A DNA stretch of 64,000 nucleotides from Lucinisca nassula (lineage: Eukaryota > Mollusca > Bivalvia > Lucinida > Lucinidae): positions 42,175,124 through 42,239,123 of the forward strand of contig OY757016.1 in assembly GCA_963580285.1 (NCBI GenBank), given 5' to 3'. Below, piece after piece: positions 9,650 through 20,975 of the stretch. Position 1 is the first letter of the stretch; every line of letters begins with the position of its first letter. Below the pieces are notes generated by a model. That model was given only the letters and a program-made list of their open reading frames with translations. It did not search any database and was not told where the DNA came from. A program made the position numbers and the translations under genes.

Positions 9650-9765
9650 ACGATTTGGCCAGCGGACGATTTGGCCAGCGGACGATTTGGCCTAGGACAA
9701 TTTGGCCTAGGATGATTTGGCCAGCCAAAAAATATTGGGTAGGACAATTCGGCCAGATTAACATA
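9650..9765 (+). repeat. Short minisatellite GGACGATTTGGCC, about 6 units
   Basis: Units of 15-16 bp (GGACGATTTGGCCAGC and variants with CCTA) run head to tail. An inverted relative lies at 15885-15975, on the other side of the 12.2-15.6 kb transposon and in the same intron. Confidence 0.8.
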
Positions 9766-9769
9766 ATGA

Positions 9770-10150
9770 CTAGTCTAAACTGAAAATTTAATGTTTTAGG
9801 TTTTTTTAATATACTGTAATGTTTGAATATGTGGAAGGAACATTTCAAAGAAGATTTTAAACAATTAGATTTTTTTTGTTGTTGTTTTTTAAACTATAAC
9901 GTTTGCCTTGAGATATTCTTTATGAGAAAATAAATAAAAATTGTTAACTCTAATCCCCCAAACACCAAAAATACCGTCAATAAAATAAAAAAAATAATAA
10001 TAAATAAATAATATAATAAATTTAATTTTTTGGTTTAAAATGGCTGGTTCATTGGCTGATTGATTTGTTCACTGGTCTTGGTTTTCTTTAATTACCTTTT
10101 TTAATTACCTTTTTGTTGGTTTTGTTTGTATGTATAAGTGACAACTTTTA
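9770..10150. other. AT-rich intron 1 sequence, no feature
   Basis: Poly-A and poly-T rich, with no ORF or repeat family recognised. Confidence 0.4.
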
Positions 10151-10229
10151 ATAGACGTTTCCGAGAATCTAATCTTATGCTCCGCCTACTTGGTTACTGT
10201 TGCTACGTCCCACAAGCTTTGCAGCCAAT

Positions 10230-10364
10230 ATGGCGGAAACAAAGAAAGTCTGTGTAGATCTCGGAGGAGATTTATCAAGTATTCCGGACAATATTGGCGT
10301 TTCTTACTTACCGGGACATAAAACTTTGACAAAAAAAAAAAAAAATAATAAAAAAAAAAAATAA
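10230..10364 (+). CDS. Small ORF fragment beginning MAETKKVCVDLGGDL, unknown
   Basis: An ATG in the context CAATATGGCGG opens 34 non-repetitive codons (MAETKKVCVDLGGDLSSIPD then NIGVSYLPGHKT), then runs into a poly-A tract and stops. Amino acid use looks protein-like and CAATATGGCGG resembles a genic start context. It sits in the opposite strand of a FAM120 intron, directly before an A-rich tract, so it could be a 5' fragment of a gene copied by retroposition or captured by a mobile element. The protein is not recognised. Confidence 0.3.
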   Translation: MAETKKVCVDLGGDLSSIPDNIGVSYLPGHKTLTKKKKNNKKKK

Positions 10365-10402
10365 AAAATAAAAATAAAAATAAAAAAAAAAAAAAAAATA
10401 AA
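10331..10402 (+). repeat. A-rich simple repeat
   Basis: Runs of A broken by single T residues. Could be a retroposon tail. Confidence 0.9.
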
Positions 10403-10524
10403 AACAGCCCAACCAAAGGGCTGAGGAATTATAAAATAATTGTGTGCATAATTTCAAAATATTCAGCCTGGAAAACTATCTCCAAGTTACAGCGAAGTGT
10501 TAGCGTTTGGTGCGGAAAACGAAA

Positions 10525-10527
<3 letters not shown>

Positions 10528-10574
<47 letters not shown>

Positions 10575-10585
10575 ACACACACGCG
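10528..10585 (+). repeat. (CA)n microsatellite
   Basis: About 29 CA repeats with CG interruptions toward the right. Apparent His-Thr ORFs here are artefacts. Confidence 0.95.
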
Positions 10586-10742
10586 TGCTTATAAACCCTA
10601 TTGGTTTCATTAGGCGGCAGGGCTTGAGAAGTCATTTCATCTCAATGTCGGGTAAAAGTCCCACAAAATTTAAAGCAACGACTCCAAAATGACCTTTTTA
10701 CAGTGTTGACGGGGATGTTAAACGTCAAATCAATCAATCAAA
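10586..10742 (+). mobile_element. SINE A, 5'-truncated
   Basis: The tail half of family A: CAAAATGACC, GTGTTGACGGGG, TTAAACGTCAAATCAA and a CAAT/CAAA end. Confidence 0.75.
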
Positions 10743-11160
10743 CAAAACTTTATTATAAAGTATATGCTCCTCATTTCATTAAATATTAATTTCACACCGA
10801 GGGTACAATATAATGCAACCGAGAGTGGTGCCAATCATATACCCTAACCCTCTCATGCAATCCGCATTAACTCAGCCCACTCATCAACCTCTAGACCAGA
10901 GATGAGCATATACTACATGAGCCAACACACCCACCACATCAGCCTGCTTAATTATTCACTAAGAAACGAGATTTCGCGTATCTCTCTTTGAATAGTCAGC
11001 AGACTATAAATATAGAAGGGCAGTTGCAATCCGCGAGGGTCCCAGTCAGACTGCGCAAATGCGCAGGCTGATCCCAGTCCCTGTTGCCCACAATTATAAG
11101 CCCCAACGCTGGCCCCGCAGCACACCAACCATACAATATTTGTGACTTTACTGCAGTCTG
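10743..11160. other. Intron 1 sequence, no recognised feature
   Basis: No splice-flanked exon or repeat family recognised. Confidence 0.4.
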
Positions 11161-11164
11161 AGGA

Positions 11165-11310
11165 AAAAAACTAGTCTGTAAATAAAAATAAAACTCCAGT
11201 CGAGTGGCCCGACCGGGGATTGAACCCACGAAACTCGGGTTACAAAGCGCGCGACACAACCACCAGGCCCGGACCAACCAGACCAGTCAGTTATGCACTC
11301 TATATGGATA
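11165..11310 (-). mobile_element. tRNA-derived SINE S5, copy 1
   Basis: The minus-strand head GGGCCTGGTGGTTGTGTCG (A box) and GTGGGTTCAATCCCCGG (B box) are followed by a tail with GACTGGAGTTTTATTTTTAT. It shares the flank TTATGCACTCTATATG with copy 2 at 11490, so both may derive from a local duplication. Confidence 0.65.
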
Positions 11311-11489
11311 TTTATTATGGTCGTTCTACAACATTCTTCCATACTACAGAGAGATATTTGTTTCAAATGTTTAGGAGATACTAATGTAATAATATCACAT
11401 TTCCAACTTCTTTTGACTCGGCCGCATCTGCCCCGCCCCTGGGCTCAAACGGTCATCGTGGCACCAGGCACCATTGTAGCAGGAGGAGG

Positions 11490-11625
11490 AAAAAATCTGT
11501 TAAGAAAAATCCAGTCGAGCTCCGACCGGGGACTGAACCCACGACCTGGGGTTACAAAGCGAGTGACACAACGACCAGGCCTAAAGGCCCGGAGCAGTTA
11601 GACCGGTTACTTATGCACTCTATAT
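11490..11625 (-). mobile_element. tRNA-derived SINE S5, copy 2
   Basis: The head has GGGCCTTTAGGCCTGGTCG and GTGGGTTCAGTCCCCGG (minus strand). A single-base change lies in the B box. It lies about 330 bp from copy 1 in the same orientation. Confidence 0.65.
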
Positions 11626-11647
11626 GTATATACACATATACAGGTTT

Positions 11648-11946
11648 GTTTGTTTGTTTGATTTGGGGTTTAACGTCCCCGTCAACACTGTAAAGGTCAT
11701 TTTGGAGACGTTTCCAATATTGTGGGACCTTTACCCGACCTTGAGATGAAATGACATCTCAAGCTCTGTCGCCCAATGAAACCAATAGGGTTAATTAGCA
11801 TTGACGGTCCGCCTCGCATCGCTTTTCCTGGGCAGGCTGAGATCCACTAAGCGGTTCACCAGTAGTCGTTTGCGGGTCGGTTTCAGCTCTGCGTGGAATC
11901 ACCATGCAACCCATCTATTTCTTCAAGCCCCGATGAGCGGGGGCCA
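11648..11946 (-). mobile_element. SINE A, near full length
   Basis: The minus-strand element runs from a head hairpin CCCGCTCATCGGGG to the tail ACGTTAAACCCCAAATCAAA with a CAAA end. About 300 bp. Confidence 0.8.
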
Positions 11947-12206
11947 TCATATATACATGTACATATTTATCTCAATGTTGCCGTACTACAACATATGAAA
12001 ATTGTTTGACAGTCCTAATAATAAACTTCCCACACAACCCCATTACCCTGAAATGCCATTCCCCACTACCGCGTTTCTTTGTTTGTGGGAGAAAATGGCC
12101 GTTAGTGACCAACACAGCGGCACTAAATAAAATCGATTTTTTCGATTGGATGAAACAGCGCTCTTGATTGACAGCTCGGAAAGGTCTATTGCTATTAAAA
12201 TCTAAA

Positions 12207-15200
12207 ACAAGAGGCCCATGGGCCACAATGCTCACCAGAGCTCAGGCAGGCACTGCCCACTGGCAGCCATGTATGGTTTCAGGTTTTAATGTATTGATTA
12301 TAAAGTCTTCCAAACAAATGCCCATTTCCAAATGAGCACCCATGTGGACTCTGTATCTGAAATATTAGGCCTTTTATGAAGAGGACTGGAGGGATGAGAC
12401 ATGGACCCAACAGAGCCCAGGCTGGTATCACTGAATCCAACTTATCATAAGGCACAAGAATATATATGGTTTAGGGGTTGGGATGTGTACTGTTCCTGAG
12501 ATATAAGGCCTTTTTAAGCTGCGGAGGGGTTGGAGCATGGCCCTGGCAGACCCCAGGAAAGCCAAGATTGTTGTCGCTGAATGTGTCTTATAATAAGGAT
12601 CAAGAAAATATATTGTTAAGGGGTGGGGATATGAACAGTTTCCAAGATGAGGCCCTCTTATGAAATGATGAAGGGAGGAATGGCCCCTGTGGACCACCAA
12701 GTTGGTGTGACTGAATGTGTCTAATCATAAGAAACAAGAATATATATGATTATGAGGTGGGGATCTTAATGGTGTCTGAGATATATGGCCTTTTATGAAG
12801 TGGAGGGGTGGGCCATGGCATCAGCATGTTGCCCTAGCACATAGAGAACCCACGTTGATGTGAGTGAATGAGTCTTATTATAGGGAACACAAATATACAT
12901 ATTTTAGGGGTGGGGATCTGAACAGTTTCTGAGATATATGGCATTTTACGAAGTGGAAGGGTGGGGCATGGCCCCAGCACACCCCCAGAGACCCCTAGGT
13001 TGGTATCACTGAATTTGTCTCATCATAAGGAACAAGAATATATATGGTTTAGGGGTGGGGGTTCTGAATGGTTTCTAAGATATTGAGCCTTTTAGGGGGT
13101 TGGGCATGGCCCGGGCACATCCCAGGGGACCCCCAGGTTGGTTTCAATGAATGCGTCTTATTATAACAAACAAGAATATATATGGTTTCGGGGTGGGGAT
13201 CTGAATGGTTTCCGAGACATATCACCTTTTATGAAGTGGAGTTGTTGGGCCCAGCCCCCGTGTGGCCCAGGAGACCCTTAGGTTGGTATCACTGAATGCA
13301 TCTTATCATAAGGAACAAGAATTAATATGCTATAGGGGTGGGGATCTGAACGGTTTCTGCGATATTGGGCCTATTAGGAAGTGGTGGGGGTGGGGCATAG
13401 CCCGGACACATCATAGGGGACCCCCAGATTGGTGTCACTGAATGCATCTTATCATAAGAAACAAGAATATACATGGTTTTGGGGTGGGGATCTGAAGGGT
13501 TTCCAAGATATATCACCTTTTATGAAGTGGAGGGATGGGGCATAGCCCTGGTGTGGCCTGGGAGATCCTTATGTTGTTATCACTGAATGCATCTTATCAT
13601 AAGGAACAAGAATTTATATGGTTTAGGGGTGGGGATCTGAACAGTTTCTGAGATATTGGGCCTTTTATGAAGTGGAGGGGTCGGGCATAGCCCCCGTGCA
13701 GCCAGGGAGACCCTTAGGTTGGTATCACTGAATGTGTCTTATCATAAGAAACAAGAATTTAAATGGTTTAGGGGTGGGGATCTGAAAGGTTTCTGAGATA
13801 TTCAGCCTTTACGAAGGGGAGGGGGTGGGGCATAAGCCCTGCCACATCCTAGGAGAAGACCCAGATTGGTGTCACTGAATGCGTGTTATCATAAGGAACA
13901 AGAATACATATGGTTTAGGGGTGGGCTCTGAACAGTTTCTCAGATATATGGTCTTTTGTTAAGTCGAGGGGTGGAGTATGGCCCGGGCCCACCCTGGGTG
14001 ACCCCTAGGTTGGTGTCACTGAATGTGTCTTATCATAAGGAACAAGAATATATATGGTTTTGGGGTGGGGATCTGTAACGTTTCTGGAATATTTAGCCTT
14101 TTATGAAGTGGAGGGGGTTGGGCATGGCCCCCGCACATCTCGGGGGACCCCCAAATTGGTGTCACTGAATACACCTTATCATAAGGAACGAGAATATATA
14201 TGGTTTAGGGGTGGGGATCTGTAAGGTTACTGGGATATTGGGCCTTTTATGAAGTGGAGGGGGTGGGGCATGGTCCCGGCACATCTCGGGGGACCCCCAA
14301 ATTGGTGTCACTGAATACACCTTATCATAAGGAACGAGAATATATATGGTTTAGGGGTGGGGATCTGTAAGGTTACTGGGATATTGGGCCTTTTATGAAG
14401 TGGAGGGGGTGGGGCATGGTCCCGGCACATCCCGGGGGACCCCCAGGTTGGTCTCACTGAGTCCATCTTATCATAAGGAACAAGAATATATATGGTTTAG
14501 GTGTGGGGATCTCAATGGTTTCTGAGATAAATGGCATTTTATGAAGTGGAGGGGGTGGGGCATGTCCCCGGCACATCCCGGTGGACCCCCAGGTTGGTGT
14601 CACTTAATGCATCTTAGCATCAGGAACAAGAATATATATAGTTAAGGGGTGGGATCTGAATGGTTTCTGAGATAAATGGCATTTTATGAAATAGAGGGGG
14701 CTGGGCTTGTCCCCGGCACATCACGGGGGACCACCAGGTTGGTGTCACTTAATGCATCTTATCATAAGGAACAAGAATATATATGGTTTAGGGGTTGGGA
14801 TCTGTAAGGTTTCAGAGATATAAGGCATTTTATAAAGTGGAGGGGGCGGGGCATGGCCCCGGCACAACCTAGGGGACCCCCAGGTTGACAAAAGCATATG
14901 GCTGAGAAAAGTTTACTCAAGGAACATGTCTATGTAAGTTTTGTCAAAATATCTGCAATCACTTGGCAGTAAATGCCATTTTTCAGTTTTCCCCATTATA
15001 AGTCAATGGAAACTCTAAGTTGCCATAGCAACAAAACTAAAAGGCCAAATTTCATAAAAAACACAAAACCTGTAAAGGCAAATATGGTGAATATTTTCAT
15101 AAAGTCTCAGCGTCCTAGAGCATATGGTTTCTGAGGAGATGATTTTTTAAGTATTTTTTTGTCTATTTTTTACATTTTGGTTTCCATGGCAACCAATAAA

Positions 15201-15597
15201 AATGAGCAGAAGGCCTAAAATCATACGGCAGATAGTAGATTGCCTATGGAACATTTCTATGAAAGTTTTGTGAAAATATCTGCAGAGGCTTGGCAGTAAA
15301 AGCCATTTTTCAATTTTCCCCATTATAAGTCTATGGGAGCTCTAAGTTGCTATAGCAACCAAACTAATGGGCCAATTTTCATAAAAAACACAAACTTTCA
15401 ATCCCCCAGCCCAAGGATGCTACAGATGAAATTTGGACTCAATCGGCCCAGTGGCTTCAGAGGAGATGTCGTTTGAAAATGTTAACGCCAGACGACGACG
15501 ACGACGCCAGACGACGACGACACCAGACGACGACGACAACGACGGACAACTGCCTATCCTATAAGCTCCCCCGGAGCCTTCGGCTCTGGTGAGCTAA
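12207..15597 (+). mobile_element. ATIR/hairpin tandem-repeat element E1 (Helentron-like, non-autonomous)
   Basis: Starts ACAAG at 12207, then the perfect palindrome GGCCCATGGGCC (12213-12224), then the left asymmetric inverted repeat GCTCACCAGAGC (12230-12241). The interior is a 145-bp tandem array and a second block of two 300-bp repeats, then a (GAC)n tract at 15488-15545. The right end has a GAGCC-TTC-GGCTC hairpin overlapping GCTCTGGTGAGC (15583-15594, perfect complement of the left repeat) and ends GAGCTAA. The 5' repeat is set back from the end while the 3' one is nearly terminal, as described for Helitron2/Helentron elements. No Rep/helicase is encoded. It lies in intron 1 of the FAM120 gene. 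Confidence 0.75.
12270..14885 (+). repeat. 145-bp tandem array inside E1, about 17 units
   Basis: The unit includes ATCATAAGGAACAAGAATAT, GGGGTGGGGATCTGAA, CCTTTTATGAAGTGGAGG and CAGGTTGGTGTCACTGAATG. Two adjacent units near 14160-14420 are almost identical over about 145 bp, showing recent unequal exchange. Confidence 0.92.
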
Positions 15598-15599
15598 AA

Positions 15600-15880
15600 A
15601 AAATCATAGTGTATCCTCACATTTTCATTAAATGGTTTGTTAACACATTAAAATATTTGGTGACATAATTACATAGAAAATCAAAAGGTTTTGTTTGTTC
15701 TTGCGTCATAAACAAATTGCAATATAAAGTACATGTATCATGATTTCATGAAGTTAGATTTCAATGATTCCATGCAGATGGAGATCACTACTACTAATAT
15801 GACCTAAATAGTGTTGAATGGGCTCAGATTCTCTAAATGAGCAGAGTATATGTAATGATGTGTAAAACTGCTAGGAGAAA
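15600..15880. other. Intron 1 sequence with a SINE-tail scrap
   Basis: ATATGACCTAAATAGTGTTGA near 15797 resembles the shared SINE tail module. Nothing else recognised. Confidence 0.4.
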
Positions 15881-15884
15881 TCAA

Positions 15885-15975
15885 TTTGGCCAAATTGTCC
15901 TACCCAGTATTTTTGGCTGGCCAAATTGTCCTAGGCCAAATCGTCCGCTGGCCAAATTGTCCGCCCAACATTTCA
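15885..15975 (-). repeat. Inverted relative of the GGACGATTTGGCC minisatellite
   Basis: CCAAATTGTCCTA and CCAAATCGTCCGCTGG units are the complement of those at 9650-9765. Confidence 0.75.
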
Positions 15976-16007
15976 CCCAGCCTTTTTTAGCATGGTGCCG
16001 GGCCATG

Positions 16008-16800
16008 CCCTTTTTCAGATGAATAAATGTTGCCCTACATTTTGGTACAAAAATCACTGAAATTAACCAAAAATAACTAAGTTATGCCTGTTTGAATATT
16101 GACTATTTTAGACTATCTATCTATCTATCTTCTTATACTGAGTCGGTCATATTTGGCCATTACCTCAGTTGGGTGCGTAGCTAAATTTAGAATTTAGCTG
16201 AAAAAAAAAAAAAAAAAGAGAAGTCATTTTTTAGCAATAAATTGTTGCCTATTTAACAGTCTCCATTAATGGTTGACTACTAATCCCCCTGTTTATTGTA
16301 CTTAACTCACTTTCAGAAGTCATAAGTGTTTTGACAAGTGCGACACCAATTAAACAACTGAAGTGTGAAAGTGTGCTGACCAGCGTTATAGTGTCAGTGT
16401 TTGTGTGTATTAGAGAATGGGAGCTGTGGCCAAACATGTACCAAACTTATCTTGCTTTTATGTGATCAGCTTGCTTACAAATTTTATTGCCACCAATTGT
16501 GATGTAAAATCTCTTCACTTTGCATAAAAAAACAGGCAGTATAATTCAGCACTGAAAACAAAGGGCAAGAGAGGGATCTTTTATTTCAAGTTCAGAGATG
16601 TGCCCTTAAAGCAAGGTTACGCATGTGGCCTTTTTACATGGCTGTGCATATTTAAAGTGCCTTTTTACATATTTCCATGCATTGAAATTGCCCTTTTTTC
16701 TGACCAGCACCATGCCCTTTTAGGGGGAATATTATGTATTGTTGTTTGTTGTGTGCGGTGAATACCTATTTGTATGCTGATTAAAATATTCTATTCTAGT
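16008..16800. other. Intron 1, near donor; no gene; small microsatellites
   Basis: Contains (TATC)n at 16113-16131 and an A run at 16201-16217. No exon seen. Confidence 0.5.
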
Positions 16801-16832
16801 CTATGTTTTACATGTCATTTTGCAATACACAC

Positions 16833-17550
16833 CTAACAATGCTGCAAACAGGCAGAATCTGTTTGGATTTAAATCTAAGCATTTGGCAATTTCATCCATC
16901 ACATATTCTTTGGTTTCGAGGGAACCTTTGTAGGTCAACTTCAAGTTTTGTGAGGAAAAGTACCGGGGTGGATCAAATATAGCAAAAATTGAGTCCTGTC
17001 CAAGGATTCCTTGTAATCCGTGTTCACGACAGAAGCCAATCACTTCCTGATGATGATCATCCATGGAACAAGCAATGCCTATACCGAGATGCCTCAATGC
17101 TAGTTTGAGAGCACCAACAAGAAAGACAGGTGGGTTCCACCACACTTTTGGTGGTGGTGTGCCTTTGTTGTTTATATGCCGAAGAACCATGTTTACTTTT
17201 TTCTTCAGTCCAACCTGGCTGGCATACCACTGGTCCATCTTTTGACTTTCCAAGGCACCATTAAAGAAAACTACGAGGTCCATGTTTGCAGACTGACAGG
17301 CCTGCAACAGGTTGCCCAAGAACTGTAACATTCTATTCCACTGGCCGCCACACACCCAGTCTGAGAAGAAACCCCCATAAAGTCTGTCAAGACAGCTTTC
17401 TGCATCAACAATAAGACAAAAGCGTCCATTGCCAGGATATCTGCCACGCCTTTTAGGAACAAAGCTCCTTGATATTTTCAACAGGTCAACTGACAAACAA
17501 GCACTGGAACAGTGTGTTTCAATAAACTCTTGCAAATCGTTGATCCCCAT
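16833..17550 (-). CDS. FAM120: FAM120-family gene, exon 1 (N-terminal PIN/XPG-like region)
   Basis: Starts MGINDLQEFIETHC at 17550 and runs 239 codons plus one base to the donor TTAG|GTGTGT (exon end 16833). The order of blocks follows the vertebrate FAM120A/B/C N-terminus: start MG, LIVDAESCLDRLYGGF near residue 45, WVCGGQWNRML near 66, VVFFNGALE near 95, KGTPPPKVWW near 130, DDHHQEVIGFC near 165, LDLNPNRFCLFAALLG at the end. This fold is PIN/XPG-nuclease-like. In vertebrates FAM120A is an RNA-binding scaffold in Src/PI3K signalling and FAM120B was described as a PPAR-gamma coactivator; those roles are not shown for this orthologue. Translation beyond the donor stops after 10 codons, as expected for intron read-through. 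Confidence 0.95.
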
Positions 17551-17824
17551 TGTTAATTGGTGTGTAAGCTATATAATCACTCTAATTCATCATTCTAAAT
17601 CGGTAATTCATTCATTTCTTTTCGCAATAGATTGAATTTAACAAGGTATTTTCATGCCGAAGGTTCAGCTTTGGAAGTCAGGGACATGTGCTCCATCGAT
17701 GGCCTTCAGAGCTACAGCGCATGAGTCAACTTCCCGGATTCTATCCCATAGTTCAAAAATGGGAAAACTCGATTAGAAAACACTAGTATAGACCGGTACC
17801 TTAACCGACTCAGTATATGAAGAA
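17551..17824 (-). promoter_or_regulatory. Region upstream of FAM120 start codon; promoter not resolved
   Basis: Should hold the 5' UTR or an upstream intron and possibly the promoter. No TATA box or CpG-rich stretch stands out. The hAT-like element begins only about 285 bp upstream of the ATG, at 17835. Confidence 0.3.
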
Positions 17825-18399
17825 CCAAACTCCAGGTCGGGTATGAAACACCCTTCCCGATCCCGATCCGAAAATCCCCGATCCAACATTTTCTATATGC
17901 CCTAATTTATTAAATAGAATATATTTCAAACACTTTTTGTGTTTATTTTATTACTTTTTAGTTTTTTAATCATTATTTATGTATGATTTGTTTAAATAAG
18001 TCCAATTTGTGATTTTATCCTAAATTATTCCTCTCTCAGAGGTATGAAAGACCCTGCCGATTTTTCGTAAAAATATTGTATTGTTCCGCCTCTAATTAAA
18101 AAAATAAACAATAACTAAATATTAAAATCAACATAACGGAATTGTTATATACTTTTATGGCTTTTCTAGAATAAAGGAGAACTTAAAAGGGGTTTTGGAG
18201 GTGTGTTTTGCATATTTTTATCCAAAATGATTACTGACTGACAGATGTTTTTAAGGTCACCGGGCGCCATGGGCACATAGGGGCTACCCCCCAAAATGAT
18301 TACCGATCATTATTGCTATTTATAGTTACGGAAATTGAACCGAATGTGAAAGAAATGACCGGAGACAGACCGATCATGAGTTTCACATCGTCTCAAAAA

Positions 18400-18650
18400 T
18401 CGTATGTGTGATATAGGAGCTTTTTTCGTGACGTACTTCCGGTTCTAAAAATAGAACGGGAAAAGCCCTGGCCGTCATCTGTCGTATTGCTTCAAAGGCA
18501 GTGGGACAGATAAAGTGTTAATTACTGCGTAAAACAGTGGGATTCTTTTAAACTTTTGGGGAATTCTAATGTAAGATGATGGGAGAAACACCGATATGCT
18601 GCCAGATGTGAAATTTCGAATTACAAAAATGATATATTGTACATACGAGG

Positions 18651-18691
<41 letters not shown>

Positions 18692-19084
18692 TCTCTCTTA
18701 GCGCACCAACAATTAGCGAGCGCAGGCAAATATAAATTAGAGTTTGTCGTTAAATGAAGCTACGTCAACCGACATGTAGCGTGTCAACAACGTCTTGTCT
18801 ATATCAAACCAACTTCAAAGCAATGCATTGAATTTGACATTGCAACGTCGATGAAACGTCAAAACGTTTCGTTGGCGATAATACGGGGTTGCTTGATAAA
18901 ATGTCATTTGCCCAGTGCCGGGACCCATCAAGACTCAGTGGGATTGGAACATTAAATTCAAAACAAGCGTAGAACACCCTTTCAGAGCATCAGAATGTTA
19001 AACACTCCTTCGCAAGTGCAAGATTTTACAGTAAAATCTGGTAGATTTGTAGATTGGTTCAACCTGCCCAGCCCTTAGGTTTAC
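18400..19084. other. Interior of hAT-like element, no ORF; (CT)n tract
   Basis: A (CT)n microsatellite lies at 18651-18699. No transposase motif found on either strand. Confidence 0.5.
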
Positions 19085-19322
19085 ATTAACCCATTTGGTA
19101 CGGAAACTCCAAAAGGGGTAAGTGACAAACAGTGCAGGCCCAGATTAGACGCCGCAGAACGCGGCGTCTGATCAGGGCCTACACTGTTTGCAAAAAGTTT
19201 GGCCAGTTTCCAAATAAATTTTGAAGAAAACTCAACCTGACACCCATAAATTTTGAAAATGACTCCTGCTATATATAAGGAGGACGATTCCATTTGGTAC
19301 AAAAAAGGGTTATGGGCTTCTT
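19085..19322. mobile_element. P-family MITE nested in the hAT-like element
   Basis: Starts TTAACCCATTTGGTAC and ends TTTGGTACAAAAAAGGGTTA, with the central palindrome GACGCCGCAGAACGCGGCGTC. Confidence 0.65.
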
Positions 19323-19344
19323 TGATACAGGGATCAGTCAAACC

Positions 19345-19700
19345 ATCTCAACGGTCACGTGCCATTTAAGTGAGTTGGAGTGGTTGTCGACGGCATGACG
19401 TCGAGCCAACGTTGACTCGACGCCCGTCTGTAAGTCCACTCATTGGGGTTTTTTTTCGACTGTCAGTATGTTATTTGTCTGTCTAACAGTTCGTCCGCTA
19501 GTCAGTCATTCAGTCAGTCGGTCTGTCTTCTGTCAGTTTGTCAGTCAAACCCCTCTCTATCTGTCTCTGTCTGTCTCTCTCTCTCATGCCAACGGTCATT
19601 TGACAATGAAATAGGTTGGAGTGGATGTCGACGGCATGACGTCGAACAACGTTGACTCAACGCCCCTCCGTCATTAGTTTATTTCGACTGTCAGTATGTA
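19345..19700 (+). repeat. About 245-bp tandem duplication
   Basis: Two copies share GTCGACGGCATGACGTCGA, ACGTTGACTC and TTTCGACTGTCAGTATGT. The motif TCGACGGCATGACGTCGA is itself nearly palindromic. Confidence 0.7.
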
Positions 19701-19756
19701 CATTTAAATTGCACATTTAGACAGATCGTTGGATAGACTTCTCAAGATAGATGATA

Positions 19757-19948
<192 letters not shown>

Positions 19949-20883
19949 CGAATAAAACGAAAGATACGTAAAAACTTATTTTGTGAATAACGGTATCTCA
20001 AGCCATTGACATGGGTCATTCACGAAAAGATTTTCGTCAATAAAAAAACGGATTTAGGATAAATGCATTTCGGTAATGAAAGTGAAATATCATTCTTTCC
20101 TTCTCGAGGCATTATTTCAATGAAAACGGATACATTTTCTCTCAAAATGTCTGAATATTGTTAGCATTTTAAGTTCCGCCAATACATTTGAATAGCGATG
20201 GCCGTTTCAGTTGACGGCCAGTAGTTTGCGCATGCGCAAGAATGACGTCATAAACGGGATTCCTAAAACCTCCTATATAATGACCATGCTAGAAGTTTCA
20301 CCATGTCCTGTCTATCTATTTCTATTTTTTATTCAATGTGAAACACAAGATCGGCCCCCTGCCGATGATTTCTTCCATATTCGGTTTAATTTACGTAACT
20401 ATAAATAGCAATAATGATCGGTAATAGTTTGGGATATAAATATGTAAAAAAAAAAAAAACAAAAAAAAAAACACCTCCAAAACTCTTTTAAGTTCTCTTT
20501 TATTCTAGTAAAGCGATCAATGTATATAACAATTCCGTTATATTGATTTTATCATTTAGTTTTGTTTATTTTTTTAATTAGAGGCGGAAGAATACAATAT
20601 TTTTACGAAAATCGGCAGGGTCTTTCATATCCCAGAGAGAGGAATAATTTAGGATAAAATCACAAATTGGACAAATTTAAACAAAATATACAAAAATAAT
20701 GATTAAACTACTTAAAAGTAATAAAATAAACACAAAAAGTGCTTAAAATACATTCTACTTAATGAATTAGGGCAAATAGAAAATTTTGGATCGGGGATTT
20801 TCGGATCGGGGTCGGGATCGGGAAGGGTGTTTCATGCCCGACCCAAACTCCACCCAAATCCAATAATCATTACCGCTCATAAG

Positions 20884-20975
20884 ATAGACCCCGCCCATCG
20901 GGACTGGAAGAAATCAATGGGCTGCATGATGCTTCCACGCAGAGCTGAAACCAACCCGCACACGAATACTGGTAA
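20884..20975 (+). mobile_element. SINE A head fragment
   Basis: CCCCGCCCATCGGG head hairpin followed by TGGGCTGCATGATGCTTCCA and AGCTGAAACC. It breaks off at the hammerhead repeat. Confidence 0.6.

Noticed and set aside
10186..10416. Phe-rich ORF on the minus strand
   Set aside because: Product of an A-rich tract.
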